Assembly: GCF_017355835.1 (NCBI RefSeq)
Contig: NZ_JAFEWF010000009.1
Coordinates: 62,001-126,000, forward strand
Direction of reading: 5' to 3'
Length of the DNA stretch: 64,000 nucleotides
Origin: Desertivirga brevis
Lineage (GTDB): Bacteria; Bacteroidota; Bacteroidia; Sphingobacteriales; Sphingobacteriaceae
The translations under genes were made by a program, and so were the position numbers. Below, piece after piece: positions 34,309 through 44,088 of this stretch. Numbering within the stretch: position 1 is the stretch's first letter; each line of letters starts with the position of its first letter. Under the pieces are notes generated by a model, which worked only from the letters and a program-made list of their open reading frames with translations, searched no databases and was not told the DNA's origin.

Positions 34309-35712
34309 TTATTTTTTCTCCAGCACCAGCAACCAGTCTTTCCCTTCTACAGAACTTGGAGGTGTAAACGTACCTCCAAGTTCTCCGATCCTGATCTTTG
34401 TCCCCCTTGAAGGATTAAACCACCATGCTTTTTGCCAGGTCCTCATTGTATCCTCCTTCAATGTTACCTGTTGTCCCAGGGCCAGATAGATCAAAGCGAA
34501 AGTATTATCTGATGCCCTTGCTGCGGCGATATACGTGCTGTCCTGTTGGAACCTAGAGGAAAGCAAGTCCTGATCAGGAACGAGTATCGAGAAGTCGTAC
34601 TCAGAAAATACTTTCTTTAAATGCCTCATTTGTTCAGCGCCTGGCCTGCTTAAAGCCGCTTTCCAGTCCATTAATACTGGTATAATAGGGGTATCGCCCT
34701 TCCTGAACATTTGCCAGATGGAGTTATGTCCGTAGGTGTAACCACACGCTCCGGAAAGCAAATTCCAATAAGCATGCACACGTACATCATAATCAGTGAA
34801 GAACCCTTTTTTAAAATGCTCTTTCTTTAGCAGGAGGCCATCAGCATTGAGTATAGAATCGGGAACAGATTTTTCTTTTGTAAAGTCCATAAAGGCCCAA
34901 AATTCAACCGGTATGTCCTCATAAGCTGGTTCAGCATCTAAAGTAGGTTTTATTGGAGTCTTAATATAATCCGAACCCGCAAACCGGTAAACAGGCATAA
35001 AGCGATGTGCATGCCCGGATTGATAAACATTAAAATTCAGCCAGTCTTCGTTTTGAAACCATTTTGAAGACGACTGTTCTCCGGCTGGATGATAGGTTAT
35101 CAACTGTTTTGAACCATTCCCGTTCTTTAAGGCCAGTCCCATTGCCTTCCAGATTGCAAATGCTTCCTGGTTCTGCACGTTACGGTCGCCGCCCAGCATC
35201 CAGATCACATTCTTCTGCTGGTATCTCCGGGCTAAAAAATTACCATAAACGGCAGCGTTTTTTGCATTGAATATTACGGGACCTTTTCCGGGTCTGTCAT
35301 TCGGAACTTTATCTCCCCAGGTAGGTAATATCGCAAGGTATAGTCCAAGCCTTTCAGCTTTGCTAACTATATCATCAATAAGTTCAAAATAGCGAGTGTT
35401 AGGCTTCGTTGGGTCCAATCCTATGAAAGGAAGTTCCCCATAAGCATTTGCTGTCCTAAAGCCATCCGTTTCTGATAATATTACAGCTTGGATCACTGTA
35501 AAGCCTTGTTTCTTCCGTTTTTCAAGGTAGTAAAAAGCTTCTTTTTTGTTCAGCTTGTGAAAAAGTTCCCAGGCAGTGTCGCCAATCCATAAAAAAGGTT
35601 GGTTCTGCTTTGTCTCAAGGTATCTTCCATTATTGCTTACGCGTAACGACTGGGCAAAAACGACTATTTGTGTTACAAGGAGCCAACTAAGTATCAGGTA
35701 TTCTTTTTTCAT
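34309..35712 (-). CDS. GH140-like (apiosidase-type, DUF4038) glycoside hydrolase
   Basis: A 467-aa exported enzyme (signal LILSWLLVTQIVVFAQ). Residues 25-370 are a DUF4038/apiosidase-like TIM barrel (FLWIGDTAWELFHKLNKKEAFYYL; VIWMLGGDRNVQNQEAF; TLDAEPAYED), where the Asp of GGDRN and Glu of DAEPAYE correspond to the likely catalytic pair. The C-terminus (WWFNPSRGTKIRIGELGG) is a small beta-sandwich often fused to these barrels. GH140 enzymes remove apiose in rhamnogalacturonan II, but the family is broader and the substrate here is not certain. It is the only minus-strand gene between 22 and 52 kb apart from AraC, and is convergent with the DUF3863-like gene. Confidence 0.85.
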   Translation of the reverse strand: MKKEYLILSWLLVTQIVVFAQSLRVSNNGRYLETKQNQPFLWIGDTAWELFHKLNKKEAFYYLEKRKKQGFTVIQAVILSETDGFRTANAYGELPFIGLDPTKPNTRYFELIDDIVSKAERLGLYLAILPTWGDKVPNDRPGKGPVIFNAKNAAVYGNFLARRYQQKNVIWMLGGDRNVQNQEAFAIWKAMGLALKNGNGSKQLITYHPAGEQSSSKWFQNEDWLNFNVYQSGHAHRFMPVYRFAGSDYIKTPIKPTLDAEPAYEDIPVEFWAFMDFTKEKSVPDSILNADGLLLKKEHFKKGFFTDYDVRVHAYWNLLSGACGYTYGHNSIWQMFRKGDTPIIPVLMDWKAALSRPGAEQMRHLKKVFSEYDFSILVPDQDLLSSRFQQDSTYIAAARASDNTFALIYLALGQQVTLKEDTMRTWQKAWWFNPSRGTKIRIGELGGTFTPPSSVEGKDWLLVLEKK

Positions 35713-35792
35713 CTTTTAGCAATGGTTAGCTTAGCTAAAGTACTAAAGGTGCTATTTAATTAAATAAGCTTGCTCAAAACAGATAAGATTCG

Positions 35793-35836
35793 GATAAAAA
35801 AGTATTATACAAAGCACTTGGCAGTAGGTATTTTTG
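35793..35836 (+). promoter_or_regulatory. Shared motif and -7 element, site D (before GH5)
   Basis: gataaaaaagtattat with core at 35795-35806 and a perfect TATTTTTG starting exactly 34 bases after the core start, at 35829. The GH5 start is 74 bases after the -7 element. Confidence 0.85.
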
Positions 35837-35909
35837 AATAACTAATCATCCGGATTCTATAGCTGGTATAGATCCGTTTACCTTTTAAATTACATACACA
35901 CATTCTAAG

Positions 35910-36926
35910 ATGAAAAGAATTGCTTGTTCTCTGCTGATCTTACTTTCCCTTGCCGTAACCAAGGCGCAGGTAAAATCACCCGCAAAACCATTTGGAGTAA
36001 ACCTTGCCGGGGCTGATTTTGGTTCTAATATCCCAGGTGTATTCAATAAAGATTATACCTACCCAGGTGAAGCGGATCTGGACTACTTTCAAAAGAAGGG
36101 CTTGAAACTGATAAGGGTACCTTTTCTATGGGAGCGGTTACAGCCGGTTATGGGGGCCGACCTGGATAAGCAGGAGCTGGGAAGATTTATGGCTGTGGTG
36201 GATGCAGCAGCGAAAAAAGGATTACTGGTATTGCCAGATATGCACAACTATTGCCGCCGTAAGGTGGGTGACGATTGGAAGTTAATTGGAACTCCCGAAG
36301 TTCCAGTGGAAGCGGTGGCAGATGCCTGGGCTAAAATTGCTAAAGAGCTCAGAAGTAAAAGTAATATCTGGGGTTATGGACTTATGAACGAGCCGCACGA
36401 CATGCCTGCCGCAGACTCCTGGTTTAAAATAGCTCAGGCAATTATTACTAAAGTAAGGGCTGTTGATCCTAAAACTGCAATTGTAGTTGGAGGAGACAGC
36501 TGGAGTTCTGCAGAGCGTTGGCCATCCTACAGTAGCAATCTGAAAAACCTGAACGACCCTGCCAATAACCTTATTTTCGAGGCGCATATCTATTTTGATG
36601 AAAATTCCTCAGGTGCTTATAAATTTCCTTATACTAAAGAAATGGCAACCGCAGAGACAGGCATTGTACGGGCTATGCCTTTTGTGGAGTGGTTAAAAAG
36701 TAATAAGCTTAGAGGATTTATAGGCGAATATGGAGTGCCTGATAATGACCCGAAATGGCTGGTGACCTTAGATAAACTACTAAACTATTTGCAAGAAAAT
36801 GGTGTTAATGGTACCTATTGGGCAGCAGGACCATGGTGGGGAGATTATCATTTGGCAGTTCAACCACGCAATGGTGCAGATCGTCCCCAAATGCAGATAT
36901 TAGGGAAATACTTACAGGCAAAGTAA
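35910..36926 (+). CDS. GH5 endo-beta-glycanase, exported
   Basis: A 338-aa family 5 enzyme, closely related to the protein at 46195. Signal peptide MKRIACSLLILLSLAVTKAQ. The FGVNLAGADFG start, E161 (LMNEPHD, acid/base) and E273 (IGEYGVP, nucleophile) plus DMHNYCRR near 110 and EAHIYFD near 228 are typical of subfamily 5-type endoglucanases; that subfamily call is by eye. It would cut internal beta-1,4 bonds in glucan or glucomannan in the periplasm. First gene after site D, followed 34 bp later by the dicarboxylate symporter. Confidence 0.9.
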   Translation: MKRIACSLLILLSLAVTKAQVKSPAKPFGVNLAGADFGSNIPGVFNKDYTYPGEADLDYFQKKGLKLIRVPFLWERLQPVMGADLDKQELGRFMAVVDAAAKKGLLVLPDMHNYCRRKVGDDWKLIGTPEVPVEAVADAWAKIAKELRSKSNIWGYGLMNEPHDMPAADSWFKIAQAIITKVRAVDPKTAIVVGGDSWSSAERWPSYSSNLKNLNDPANNLIFEAHIYFDENSSGAYKFPYTKEMATAETGIVRAMPFVEWLKSNKLRGFIGEYGVPDNDPKWLVTLDKLLNYLQENGVNGTYWAAGPWWGDYHLAVQPRNGADRPQMQILGKYLQAK

Positions 36927-36960
36927 TAGTTTTGCCCTTCACCAATTACGATCTAAATTA

Positions 36961-38286
36961 ATGAAAAGGTTATTCGGTAACTTAACCTTTCAGGTAATTA
37001 TTGCAATTATCCTGGGAGTCATTGCGGGTGTTGTATCGCCAGAATTTGCGACTACGGCAAAATTGATCAGCGGAACATTCATTAAGCTGATCAATATGCT
37101 TATCGCTCCGATCGTTTTTCTAACTATTGTGTTGGGTATTGCCCGGATGGGTGATATGAAAAAAGTAGGGCGGGTAGGCGGCAAGGCTTTACTATATTTT
37201 GAAATAATTACTACAATCGCAATCGTGATTGGTCTTTTGGTTGCGAACATCCTGCAACCAGGAAAGGGAGTAAAACCTCTTGTTAGTCATGATGCGGCAG
37301 CAAAAGCCGGATCACTACCGAGCAATGAAATTAACTGGGCAGAGTTCCTCACCCACATTGTTCCTCAAAATATCTTCGAGGCCTTTGCAAAAGGCGACAT
37401 TCTGCAGATACTCTTTTTTGCAATTCTTTTTGCCATCGGAATTAGCAGAATGGGGCAATCTGGCCAGTCCCTTTTGAATACCTTTGATAAAATATCCCAC
37501 GCATTATTCAATGTAATGAAGATGGTCATGAAACTGGCCCCTCTGGGAGCATTTGGAGGTATGGCATATACTGTGGGAACATATGGCCTTCAAACCCTCC
37601 TTCCAATGGCCAAGATCATGGGATCGATCTACCTTACCTGCTTCCTTTTTATCTTCGTTGTACTAAATGGGGTTTGCAGGTACTATAAGATTAGTCTTCT
37701 AGCTTATCTTAAATACATTCGTCGCGAATTATTGATTGTATTTGGCACCTCCTCATCCGAGTCTGTTTTACCCAGCATGATGCAGCGAATGGAAAAGTTC
37801 GGTTGTTCGAAGTCGGTAGTTGGATTGGTTATCCCCACGGGTTATAGCTTTAATCTGGATGGTACTTCCATTTACCTGTCTATGGCATTCATCTTCCTGG
37901 CCCAAGTATTCAATATTGAATTGTCCCTGGGTCAGCAAATAACGGCAATAGGAATATTAATGGTCACTTCAAAAGGAGCAGCAGGGGTAACAGGAAGTGG
38001 TTTTATAGTACTTAGTTCTACACTTGCGGCTATGAAAATTATGCCGGTAGAGAACGTAGCAATACTCTTGGGAGTAGACCGCTTCATGTCTGAAGCCCGT
38101 GCCCTTACAAATTTGATAGGTAATGGTATCGCGACCATTGTGGTGGCAAAAAGCGAAGGGGAATTTGATGAAGCCCGTTACAGGGAAGCAATTCAGGCAG
38201 GACCGGCTGGCGAAGTAATAGCTGAGGATGAAGAACCAAACATCAAAATCCTTCCTGAATTGGTGGTTCCTCCAGCTAGCAAATAG
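36961..38286 (+). CDS. Dicarboxylate/amino acid:cation symporter (DctA type)
   Basis: A 441-aa membrane protein of the DAACS family. The signature loop GTSSSESVLPSMMQRMEKFGCSKSV and the NLDGTSIY segment (VIPTGYSFNLDGTSIYLSMA) are diagnostic, as are the TM8 region GVDRFMSEARALTNLIGNG. Members bring in C4-dicarboxylates or acidic amino acids with sodium or protons. It sits directly behind GH5 in the same unit, an unusual place for such a carrier in a glycan locus; it may import an acidic product. No terminator follows until 38544. Confidence 0.92.
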   Translation: MKRLFGNLTFQVIIAIILGVIAGVVSPEFATTAKLISGTFIKLINMLIAPIVFLTIVLGIARMGDMKKVGRVGGKALLYFEIITTIAIVIGLLVANILQPGKGVKPLVSHDAAAKAGSLPSNEINWAEFLTHIVPQNIFEAFAKGDILQILFFAILFAIGISRMGQSGQSLLNTFDKISHALFNVMKMVMKLAPLGAFGGMAYTVGTYGLQTLLPMAKIMGSIYLTCFLFIFVVLNGVCRYYKISLLAYLKYIRRELLIVFGTSSSESVLPSMMQRMEKFGCSKSVVGLVIPTGYSFNLDGTSIYLSMAFIFLAQVFNIELSLGQQITAIGILMVTSKGAAGVTGSGFIVLSSTLAAMKIMPVENVAILLGVDRFMSEARALTNLIGNGIATIVVAKSEGEFDEARYREAIQAGPAGEVIAEDEEPNIKILPELVVPPASK

Positions 38287-38543
38287 GTAGTTCACGGGAT
38301 ATGAAGTTTATACCCATCATCCTTTTTCTTTGTTACTGATGATTAGAGGCCTGCAGGTTTGCTTATAAGCCCTCATTCATCACTGAAACTGTAGGAAAAG
38401 TTCTAAAGGAAGCTGAAGAATTCGTACTTTCTACAGTTGAACAGTAAATAATGGGGTAAAAATTGATCATAGATTTTACATGTTTTGCTCGCAACTTTTA
38501 AAAAATTAAAAGGCGACAAAAAAGAAAAGTATCAGTCTTTAAT

Positions 38544-38568
38544 AAGCCATTTTTTATGGCTTTTTTTT
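38544..38568 (+). terminator. Terminator after the GH5-symporter unit
   Basis: A 7-bp stem (aagccat / atggctt) with a five-T loop and eight T after it, 258 bases behind the symporter stop. Confidence 0.75.
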
Positions 38569-38708
38569 GTGTTTTTATCCTTTAAGTGTCTATTCTACAG
38601 TTGTTCCCTGTCTGCTATGGAAGAAATTAGTACTAAATTCCAATTACACCTTATATTCCTGGTCGTACCAAAGATTCGTTTTCTTCTGGCAGTATTATAT
38701 AAGCTTTA

Positions 38709-38752
38709 GCTAAAAAAGTATTAGTAAAGGATGTGTTAAAAAGGGAATTTTA
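38709..38752 (+). promoter_or_regulatory. Shared motif and -7-like element, site E (before SusC)
   Basis: gctaaaaaagtattag with core at 38711-38722 and GAATTTTA (kAnnTTTr) beginning exactly 34 bases after the core start, at 38745. The SusC start is 301 bases further on, giving a long leader, which is common for SusC genes. Confidence 0.8.
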
Positions 38753-39053
38753 TCAATGTCAACAGGATGCAGACAATCGTCATGAATTGATGCTGTAGAC
38801 ATACAAATCAAACAGATAAAGCTAACCAATAAGATATGAAAAATTTAGACTATGTAATTATTCAACCGCTCGTTTTGTCCTATCAACTAACAAGTCCCGG
38901 TTAACAATATTTTAATTTGCGCGCTAACCATCAAAAAACTAATTCATCCATCGGAATTCTTCGTAAAATTTAAAAGGTGTTGTAAAATTAATCGGGATTA
39001 GCTAAACCGAGACTCGACATGCCGCTTAAATTAAAAATAACCAATACAGACAT
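38753..39053 (+). other. Leader region of the SusC operon
   Basis: If transcription starts just after site E this is a 5' untranslated leader of about 300 bases. It holds a 22-codon frame at 38836-38904 (MKNLDYVIIQPLVLSYQLTSPG) preceded by aaccaata, the same 8 bases found before the SusC start. No stable hairpin with a T run is seen. Confidence 0.35.
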
Positions 39054-42000
39054 ATGAAACATCCAGGAAATCTATCTAGCACTAGTCGCTGCTGTAGTAG
39101 GCAGAAGCCTAGAAATAGGGAAGGGAGGAGAACAAATTTCCTTTTGACTTCCACCAGGGGGATTTTAACAGGCTTCCTAGGCCTGCTTCTAAGTTTTCTA
39201 ATAACAACTAACAGTATTGCTCAAAACAATGCTAATGTAATCACAGGAAGAGTAATGGACTCTCAGGGAGAGCCATTACCGGGGGTAACTATTAAAATAA
39301 AGGGTTCATCAACAGGAACCAGCAGCGACGGAAAAGGAAATTACAGGATCAAAGTGGATAGCCCATCTGACGTACTTGTATTCTCTTTTTTAGGGTTCAA
39401 TACAGTAGAGAAAACGATAGGCTCTTCCAATACCCTGAATGTTCAAATGAAAGAATCGGCCACAAGGTTGGAAGATGTTGTCGTGAACATTGGATATGGA
39501 ACAGTGAATAAGAGAGATATAACGGGGGCTGTGGCAACTATAAAAGGTGAAGATCTTAACCGAAATCTTCCCATTAGCGTAAATGAGGGTTTACAGGGAA
39601 TGGTTGCCGGGGTTCAGGTTAATCGTAATGATGGAGCTCCCGGTGCGGGTATAAGTTTGACTATTCGTGGTGCAAACTCCTTTACGGGAAGTGAGCCTCT
39701 TTACGTCGTAGATGATATCCCTATGGTCTCTGCCGGGACTCCTGGTGGCGCTGAGGATAACTTTCAAACGATTAACGGTCTCGCTTCAATTAACCCCAAC
39801 GATATCGAGAGTATTGAGGTCCTGAAGGATGCTTCAGCAACCGCTATTTATGGTTCCCGCGGTGCAAATGGAGTTGTTTTGATCACAACTAAAAAAGGAA
39901 AAGCTGGAAGGGATAAGGTTGATTTCATTGCAAATAACAGCTTTGCTACCATATCTAAAAAGGTGGAAATGCTTGGTGCATATGAATATGCTCTGTTGCA
40001 GAACGAAGCCGCCGCAAATCTTGCAACTTATTATGGCTCTCCGTTGTCAGTTCCTTTTTCTGGAACGTATGGAAGAGATGCGGTAACGTTACAAGACAAC
40101 GTTTATCGTCCAACACCAGAAGATTATATCAGCGGGTTGCCTGCTGGTACTGTATATCCTCAAGGTTTTACGGGTACAAACTGGCAGGACCAGATCTTCA
40201 GAACCGCTCTTACCCAGGATTATACCTTGCAGGTTTCAGGCGGTAGCGATAAAGGCAGTCACCTTATCTCTGGAAACTACCTCAACCAGGAAGGAATTAT
40301 TAAGAGAACAGGTTTTAAGCGCTACGGTGCCCAGTTAAATATGAACCGAAACGTAAGCAAATTCTTCCAAATTGGAACAAACACAAATGTTACTTACACA
40401 AATTACCTGCTTGGTAAGACCAACACTTCCGGTGCTCAACCTAGTTTGATCAGCTCTGCCTTATTTTTTCCGCCTACCTGGCCGTTAGAAGATCCTTATG
40501 CTGATATCAGACAGCAATATGTTAATGCATCGGGCTTAAGTAATCCTGTATTGTCAATTAACAATTCAAACGACAGAACATCATCTGCCAGAATTTATAC
40601 AACGGGATATGGCCAATTAAACTTCACTCCCTGGTTAAATTTCAGACAGAGATTTGGTTATAATTATAATACCAACTCACGCGAGACCTATTACTCACGC
40701 AATATTCCTGAAGGAAGGGTTCCCGGAGGGATAGCAAGCGAAGCTCAGAACAATTACTCGCAGTTAACTCTCGAGTCTTTGCTGAACTTTAAGAGGACCA
40801 TCAATAAAAAACATAATTTCAATGCAGTTACCGCCTTTTCTTATGAGAAAGCCAGGAACTACTGGAATGAACAGCGAGCAAGTAATTTCTCCACAGATTT
40901 AACTCAAAATTACAACCTCGCAGCTGGACTTAATCCATCTCCTTTATATAACTACAGGGCAGATAATGCATTAATGTCTTTTCTTGGGCGTATTAACTAT
41001 TCTTACAACGGTAAGTATTCATTTACTGCAAATTTCCGTAGAGACGGATCCAGCAAATTTGCTGAAGGAAATAAATGGGCAAACTTTGGTTCTGCGGCAT
41101 TTGCATGGAATGCTTCTGACGAAACGTTTATCAGAAAACTGAACCTGTTTTCCACGCTTAAGTTCCGTACCAGTATAGGTTCTACAGGAAATCAGGGAAT
41201 CGGTCCCTACGGTACACTTTACCAGATGTACGTTTCTAACGCTCCAATCGATGGAAATGGAACTGTGGGACCTGGATATATTGTGAACGATGGACTTGGC
41301 TTGGTAGATCCAAACTTAAGATGGGAAACCACACTTCAGGCCGATGCAGGTCTAGATCTCGGATTCTTCAATAATAGGCTTTCCCTCACAGCCGATGTGT
41401 ACTTTAAAAGAACCAAAGATCTGCTTCAAAGCGTAAGTATCGCACCAAGTACAGGTTTTGGCACCATGCTTACGAATATGGGAACAGTTGAAAACAGAGG
41501 ACTTGAAGTTACTTTGATAGGGAACGTGATTCAAAAGCGCGACCTGAAATGGAACCTGAATGGGAATATCTCTTTTAACAGGAACAAGCTTCAGGACCTT
41601 CCAAATGATCAGTACGCCCAACGCCTATACCACGGGGTAGACCAGGTGTTAATTCAACGAAACGGGCAGCCTATAGGTGCTATTTATGGTCTTACCGAAG
41701 ACGGTTTTTACGATAACCTGGCAGAGGTAAGGGGCGATCAGCGCTGGTCAGGGCTTTCTGATGCTCAATTAATTCAGAAAATCGGTACAATCAAATACAA
41801 GAACATGGATAATGATCCGGCCGTAATCAGCCAGGCTACAGATCGTACTATCATTGGCAGTACCCTTCCTGATTACAGCTTTGGACTAACCAACACCTTC
41901 AATTACAAAAAATTTGATTTTAGCGTCTATGTTCACGGTGTTATAGGAGGGGATATTATCAATACCAACCTTCTTAAAGTTCGCTTAAGCCAGACTGGAA

Positions 42001-42359
42001 ACTCAACGAAAGCTGCATTTGACGGAAGATGGACCCCTGAAACAGCAGCTACTGCAACATGGCCGCGGGCAGATGCTTCATCAACAATGGAGTATCTTTT
42101 CTCTGATCGTTATATTGAAGACGGGTCTTTTGTTCGCCTCAAAACACTGAGATTAGGATACACCTTCACCTCTCCCGCAAAATTTGTAGGCAATTTAAAC
42201 GTGTTTGTTAATGCAAATAACCTAGCAACATTCACCAAATACAGCTGGTTTGATCCCGATGTGAATTCCTTCGGTGCCGATGCTTCCCGTCGTGGTGTGG
42301 ATATGAATTCATACCCTAACACCAGAACGTTTACAATTGGTTTCAGGGCCTCATTATAA
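39054..42359 (+). CDS. SusC/RagA-family TonB-dependent outer membrane receptor
   Basis: A 1101-aa receptor that imports oligosaccharides across the outer membrane with its SusD partner. A long N-terminus with signal (GILTGFLGLLLSFLITTNSIAQ) is followed by a carboxypeptidase-regulatory-like domain (residues 60-140; ITGRVMDSQGEPLPGVTIKIKGS), a TonB box region (LEDVVVNIGYGTVNKRDITGAV), plug (residues 160-290; ITIRGANSF, YVVDDIPM, IEVLKDASATAIYGSRGANGVVLITTKKG) and a 22-strand barrel ending in YPNTRTFTIGFRASL. The start at 39054 keeps an unusually long basic N-region (about 35 residues); a later start is not obvious. First gene of the SusCD operon. Confidence 0.95.
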   Translation: MKHPGNLSSTSRCCSRQKPRNREGRRTNFLLTSTRGILTGFLGLLLSFLITTNSIAQNNANVITGRVMDSQGEPLPGVTIKIKGSSTGTSSDGKGNYRIKVDSPSDVLVFSFLGFNTVEKTIGSSNTLNVQMKESATRLEDVVVNIGYGTVNKRDITGAVATIKGEDLNRNLPISVNEGLQGMVAGVQVNRNDGAPGAGISLTIRGANSFTGSEPLYVVDDIPMVSAGTPGGAEDNFQTINGLASINPNDIESIEVLKDASATAIYGSRGANGVVLITTKKGKAGRDKVDFIANNSFATISKKVEMLGAYEYALLQNEAAANLATYYGSPLSVPFSGTYGRDAVTLQDNVYRPTPEDYISGLPAGTVYPQGFTGTNWQDQIFRTALTQDYTLQVSGGSDKGSHLISGNYLNQEGIIKRTGFKRYGAQLNMNRNVSKFFQIGTNTNVTYTNYLLGKTNTSGAQPSLISSALFFPPTWPLEDPYADIRQQYVNASGLSNPVLSINNSNDRTSSARIYTTGYGQLNFTPWLNFRQRFGYNYNTNSRETYYSRNIPEGRVPGGIASEAQNNYSQLTLESLLNFKRTINKKHNFNAVTAFSYEKARNYWNEQRASNFSTDLTQNYNLAAGLNPSPLYNYRADNALMSFLGRINYSYNGKYSFTANFRRDGSSKFAEGNKWANFGSAAFAWNASDETFIRKLNLFSTLKFRTSIGSTGNQGIGPYGTLYQMYVSNAPIDGNGTVGPGYIVNDGLGLVDPNLRWETTLQADAGLDLGFFNNRLSLTADVYFKRTKDLLQSVSIAPSTGFGTMLTNMGTVENRGLEVTLIGNVIQKRDLKWNLNGNISFNRNKLQDLPNDQYAQRLYHGVDQVLIQRNGQPIGAIYGLTEDGFYDNLAEVRGDQRWSGLSDAQLIQKIGTIKYKNMDNDPAVISQATDRTIIGSTLPDYSFGLTNTFNYKKFDFSVYVHGVIGGDIINTNLLKVRLSQTGNSTKAAFDGRWTPETAATATWPRADASSTMEYLFSDRYIEDGSFVRLKTLRLGYTFTSPAKFVGNLNVFVNANNLATFTKYSWFDPDVNSFGADASRRGVDMNSYPNTRTFTIGFRASL

Positions 42360-42376
42360 TCCTTAAAACTTGAACG

Positions 42377-44065
42377 ATGAAATTAAGAACTATCAATATA
42401 AAAGCAGCCATTATATCTTTTTGTATTGCTGCATCATTTGCATCCTGTAAAGATGCACTGGAAGAAACGCCTTACTCTTTTATTTCTCCTGATAAGCTGG
42501 GAGATTCTCCAGAGGCAGCCCAACTTTGGGTAAATGGAGTAAAAAGTACCTTTAACTCTGGTCACTTCTTCGCCTATGCCATCTTCAACCGTGTTTACGA
42601 CGTGGATAGCGACGACGCCACCGGGCCAAACTGGGCATTTGCAGCTACCGGTGCTGGTAATTTTCAGGAGAACACTGATATCAGAGCCTATTGGAATGAC
42701 CTCTTTACACTGGTTTCCAGAGCGAATTTTGCAATCAGTAAGGTAAGCGAGATGACGGCTATCGATGAGGCCGCTAAAAATAATGCTTTAGGTGAATTGA
42801 ATTTTTATCGCGGTTGGGCTTATTTTACCCTTGTTCGTGCTTTCGGTCCAGTGCCTTTGTATAAAAGATCTGTTTCAGAGGGGGAAGATACCAATCCCCC
42901 AAGAGCTTCCGTACCTGAAGTTTACGCGTTTATTATCGACTGCCTGAAGCAGTCGGAAACCCAACTTTACAGTCGCACCAACCCCGCTTACAATGCAGGG
43001 ACCTTAAGTCAGGAGGCTGCAAAGACAATGCTGGCTAAGGTTTATCTCAATATTGCTTCAGGAGCGCTTTCTGGTGCAAGAGTTATCGTTAACGGCGGCC
43101 AGCAGGGTAGCTGGAATGCAAGAAAAGCTCCGCAGACCCTCACATTTACGAAATCAGTAGTTGCTGGCCACGAGGCCTTTAACGCCAATGAATATTTCAC
43201 TTTGGCTCGTGATAAGGCAAAAGAGGTGATGAACGTTGCTGCTTCAAGTGGCGCCGTAGGGCTCTTCCCAACCTGGTCGGAAGTATGGCAAAAAGCTAAC
43301 CGTGGAGGAAAAGAACACTTGTGGATGATGTATGCCGTAAGTGGTTCAGAAAACTTTGGGAACTTTTTAACTTACCACTACTCGGGTATTGAAGGTACTG
43401 GCGGGGTGAGAGTTCAAAGTGGAGGTGGTTTCTATGGCTTATCTGACCACTGGTATGACCTGTTCGAAACTTACGACCAGAGGATAAGAAATGGAGTAGC
43501 CCATAAATGGTTAAACTACAGAGGGGAACCTCAATGGTATCCTCGGAAAGAAGTCGGAAGCACAGACCCTGCCATCGGGTACGACGCCAGCCATACTTAC
43601 AACGATGATGATGGTCATATAGCATTAGTCAACAAATTTTATGATGTTTCTGACCGAACTGTTTTCCGCACAGATGCAGCTTACCCTTGGCTAAGATATG
43701 CTGAAACGCTTTTAATCTATGCGGAAGCAGAGAATGAAGTAAGCAGCCCAACTCAAACGGCGGTGGACGCTCTTAACCTGGTTCGCCAAAGAAGTAATGC
43801 AAGTGCAGTATCAGTGGGTGATTTCAATAAAGAAACGTTAAGGTCTTTTATCTTGGAAGAAAGGAGAAGAGAACTTGCTGCTGAAGGGAGTCGCGCTTGG
43901 GATTTGAGAAGATGGGGGATTTATTTACAGGTGATGAATTCTATTGGAACTGTAGATGCAAACGGAATTGTTAAATCCCGCCAGGAACGCCACCTGCTGT
44001 TTCCTCTTCCAATCACCGAAATAAATGGAAACACCAATATCAATGAAAACAATCCAGGCTGGTAA
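42377..44065 (+). CDS. SusD/RagB-family surface glycan-binding lipoprotein
   Basis: A 562-aa outer-membrane lipoprotein that forms the lid on SusC. Lipobox in SFASCKD. SusD-like tetratricopeptide core (LNFYRGWAYFTLVRAFGPVPLYKR near 130-155) and the C-terminal family signature ILEERRRELAAEGSRAWDLRRWG. Gap of 17 bp to susC confirms the pair. The glycan ligand cannot be read from sequence; context suggests a beta-mannan or glucomannan fragment. Confidence 0.96.
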   Translation: MKLRTINIKAAIISFCIAASFASCKDALEETPYSFISPDKLGDSPEAAQLWVNGVKSTFNSGHFFAYAIFNRVYDVDSDDATGPNWAFAATGAGNFQENTDIRAYWNDLFTLVSRANFAISKVSEMTAIDEAAKNNALGELNFYRGWAYFTLVRAFGPVPLYKRSVSEGEDTNPPRASVPEVYAFIIDCLKQSETQLYSRTNPAYNAGTLSQEAAKTMLAKVYLNIASGALSGARVIVNGGQQGSWNARKAPQTLTFTKSVVAGHEAFNANEYFTLARDKAKEVMNVAASSGAVGLFPTWSEVWQKANRGGKEHLWMMYAVSGSENFGNFLTYHYSGIEGTGGVRVQSGGGFYGLSDHWYDLFETYDQRIRNGVAHKWLNYRGEPQWYPRKEVGSTDPAIGYDASHTYNDDDGHIALVNKFYDVSDRTVFRTDAAYPWLRYAETLLIYAEAENEVSSPTQTAVDALNLVRQRSNASAVSVGDFNKETLRSFILEERRRELAAEGSRAWDLRRWGIYLQVMNSIGTVDANGIVKSRQERHLLFPLPITEINGNTNINENNPGW

Positions 44066-44088
44066 GATCAATTCTAAGAACTAACATT

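Noticed and set aside
38485..38709. 74-codon open frame between the symporter and SusC
   Set aside because: It spans a terminator hairpin and part of the site E region, has low-complexity hydrophobic content and no family-like sequence.
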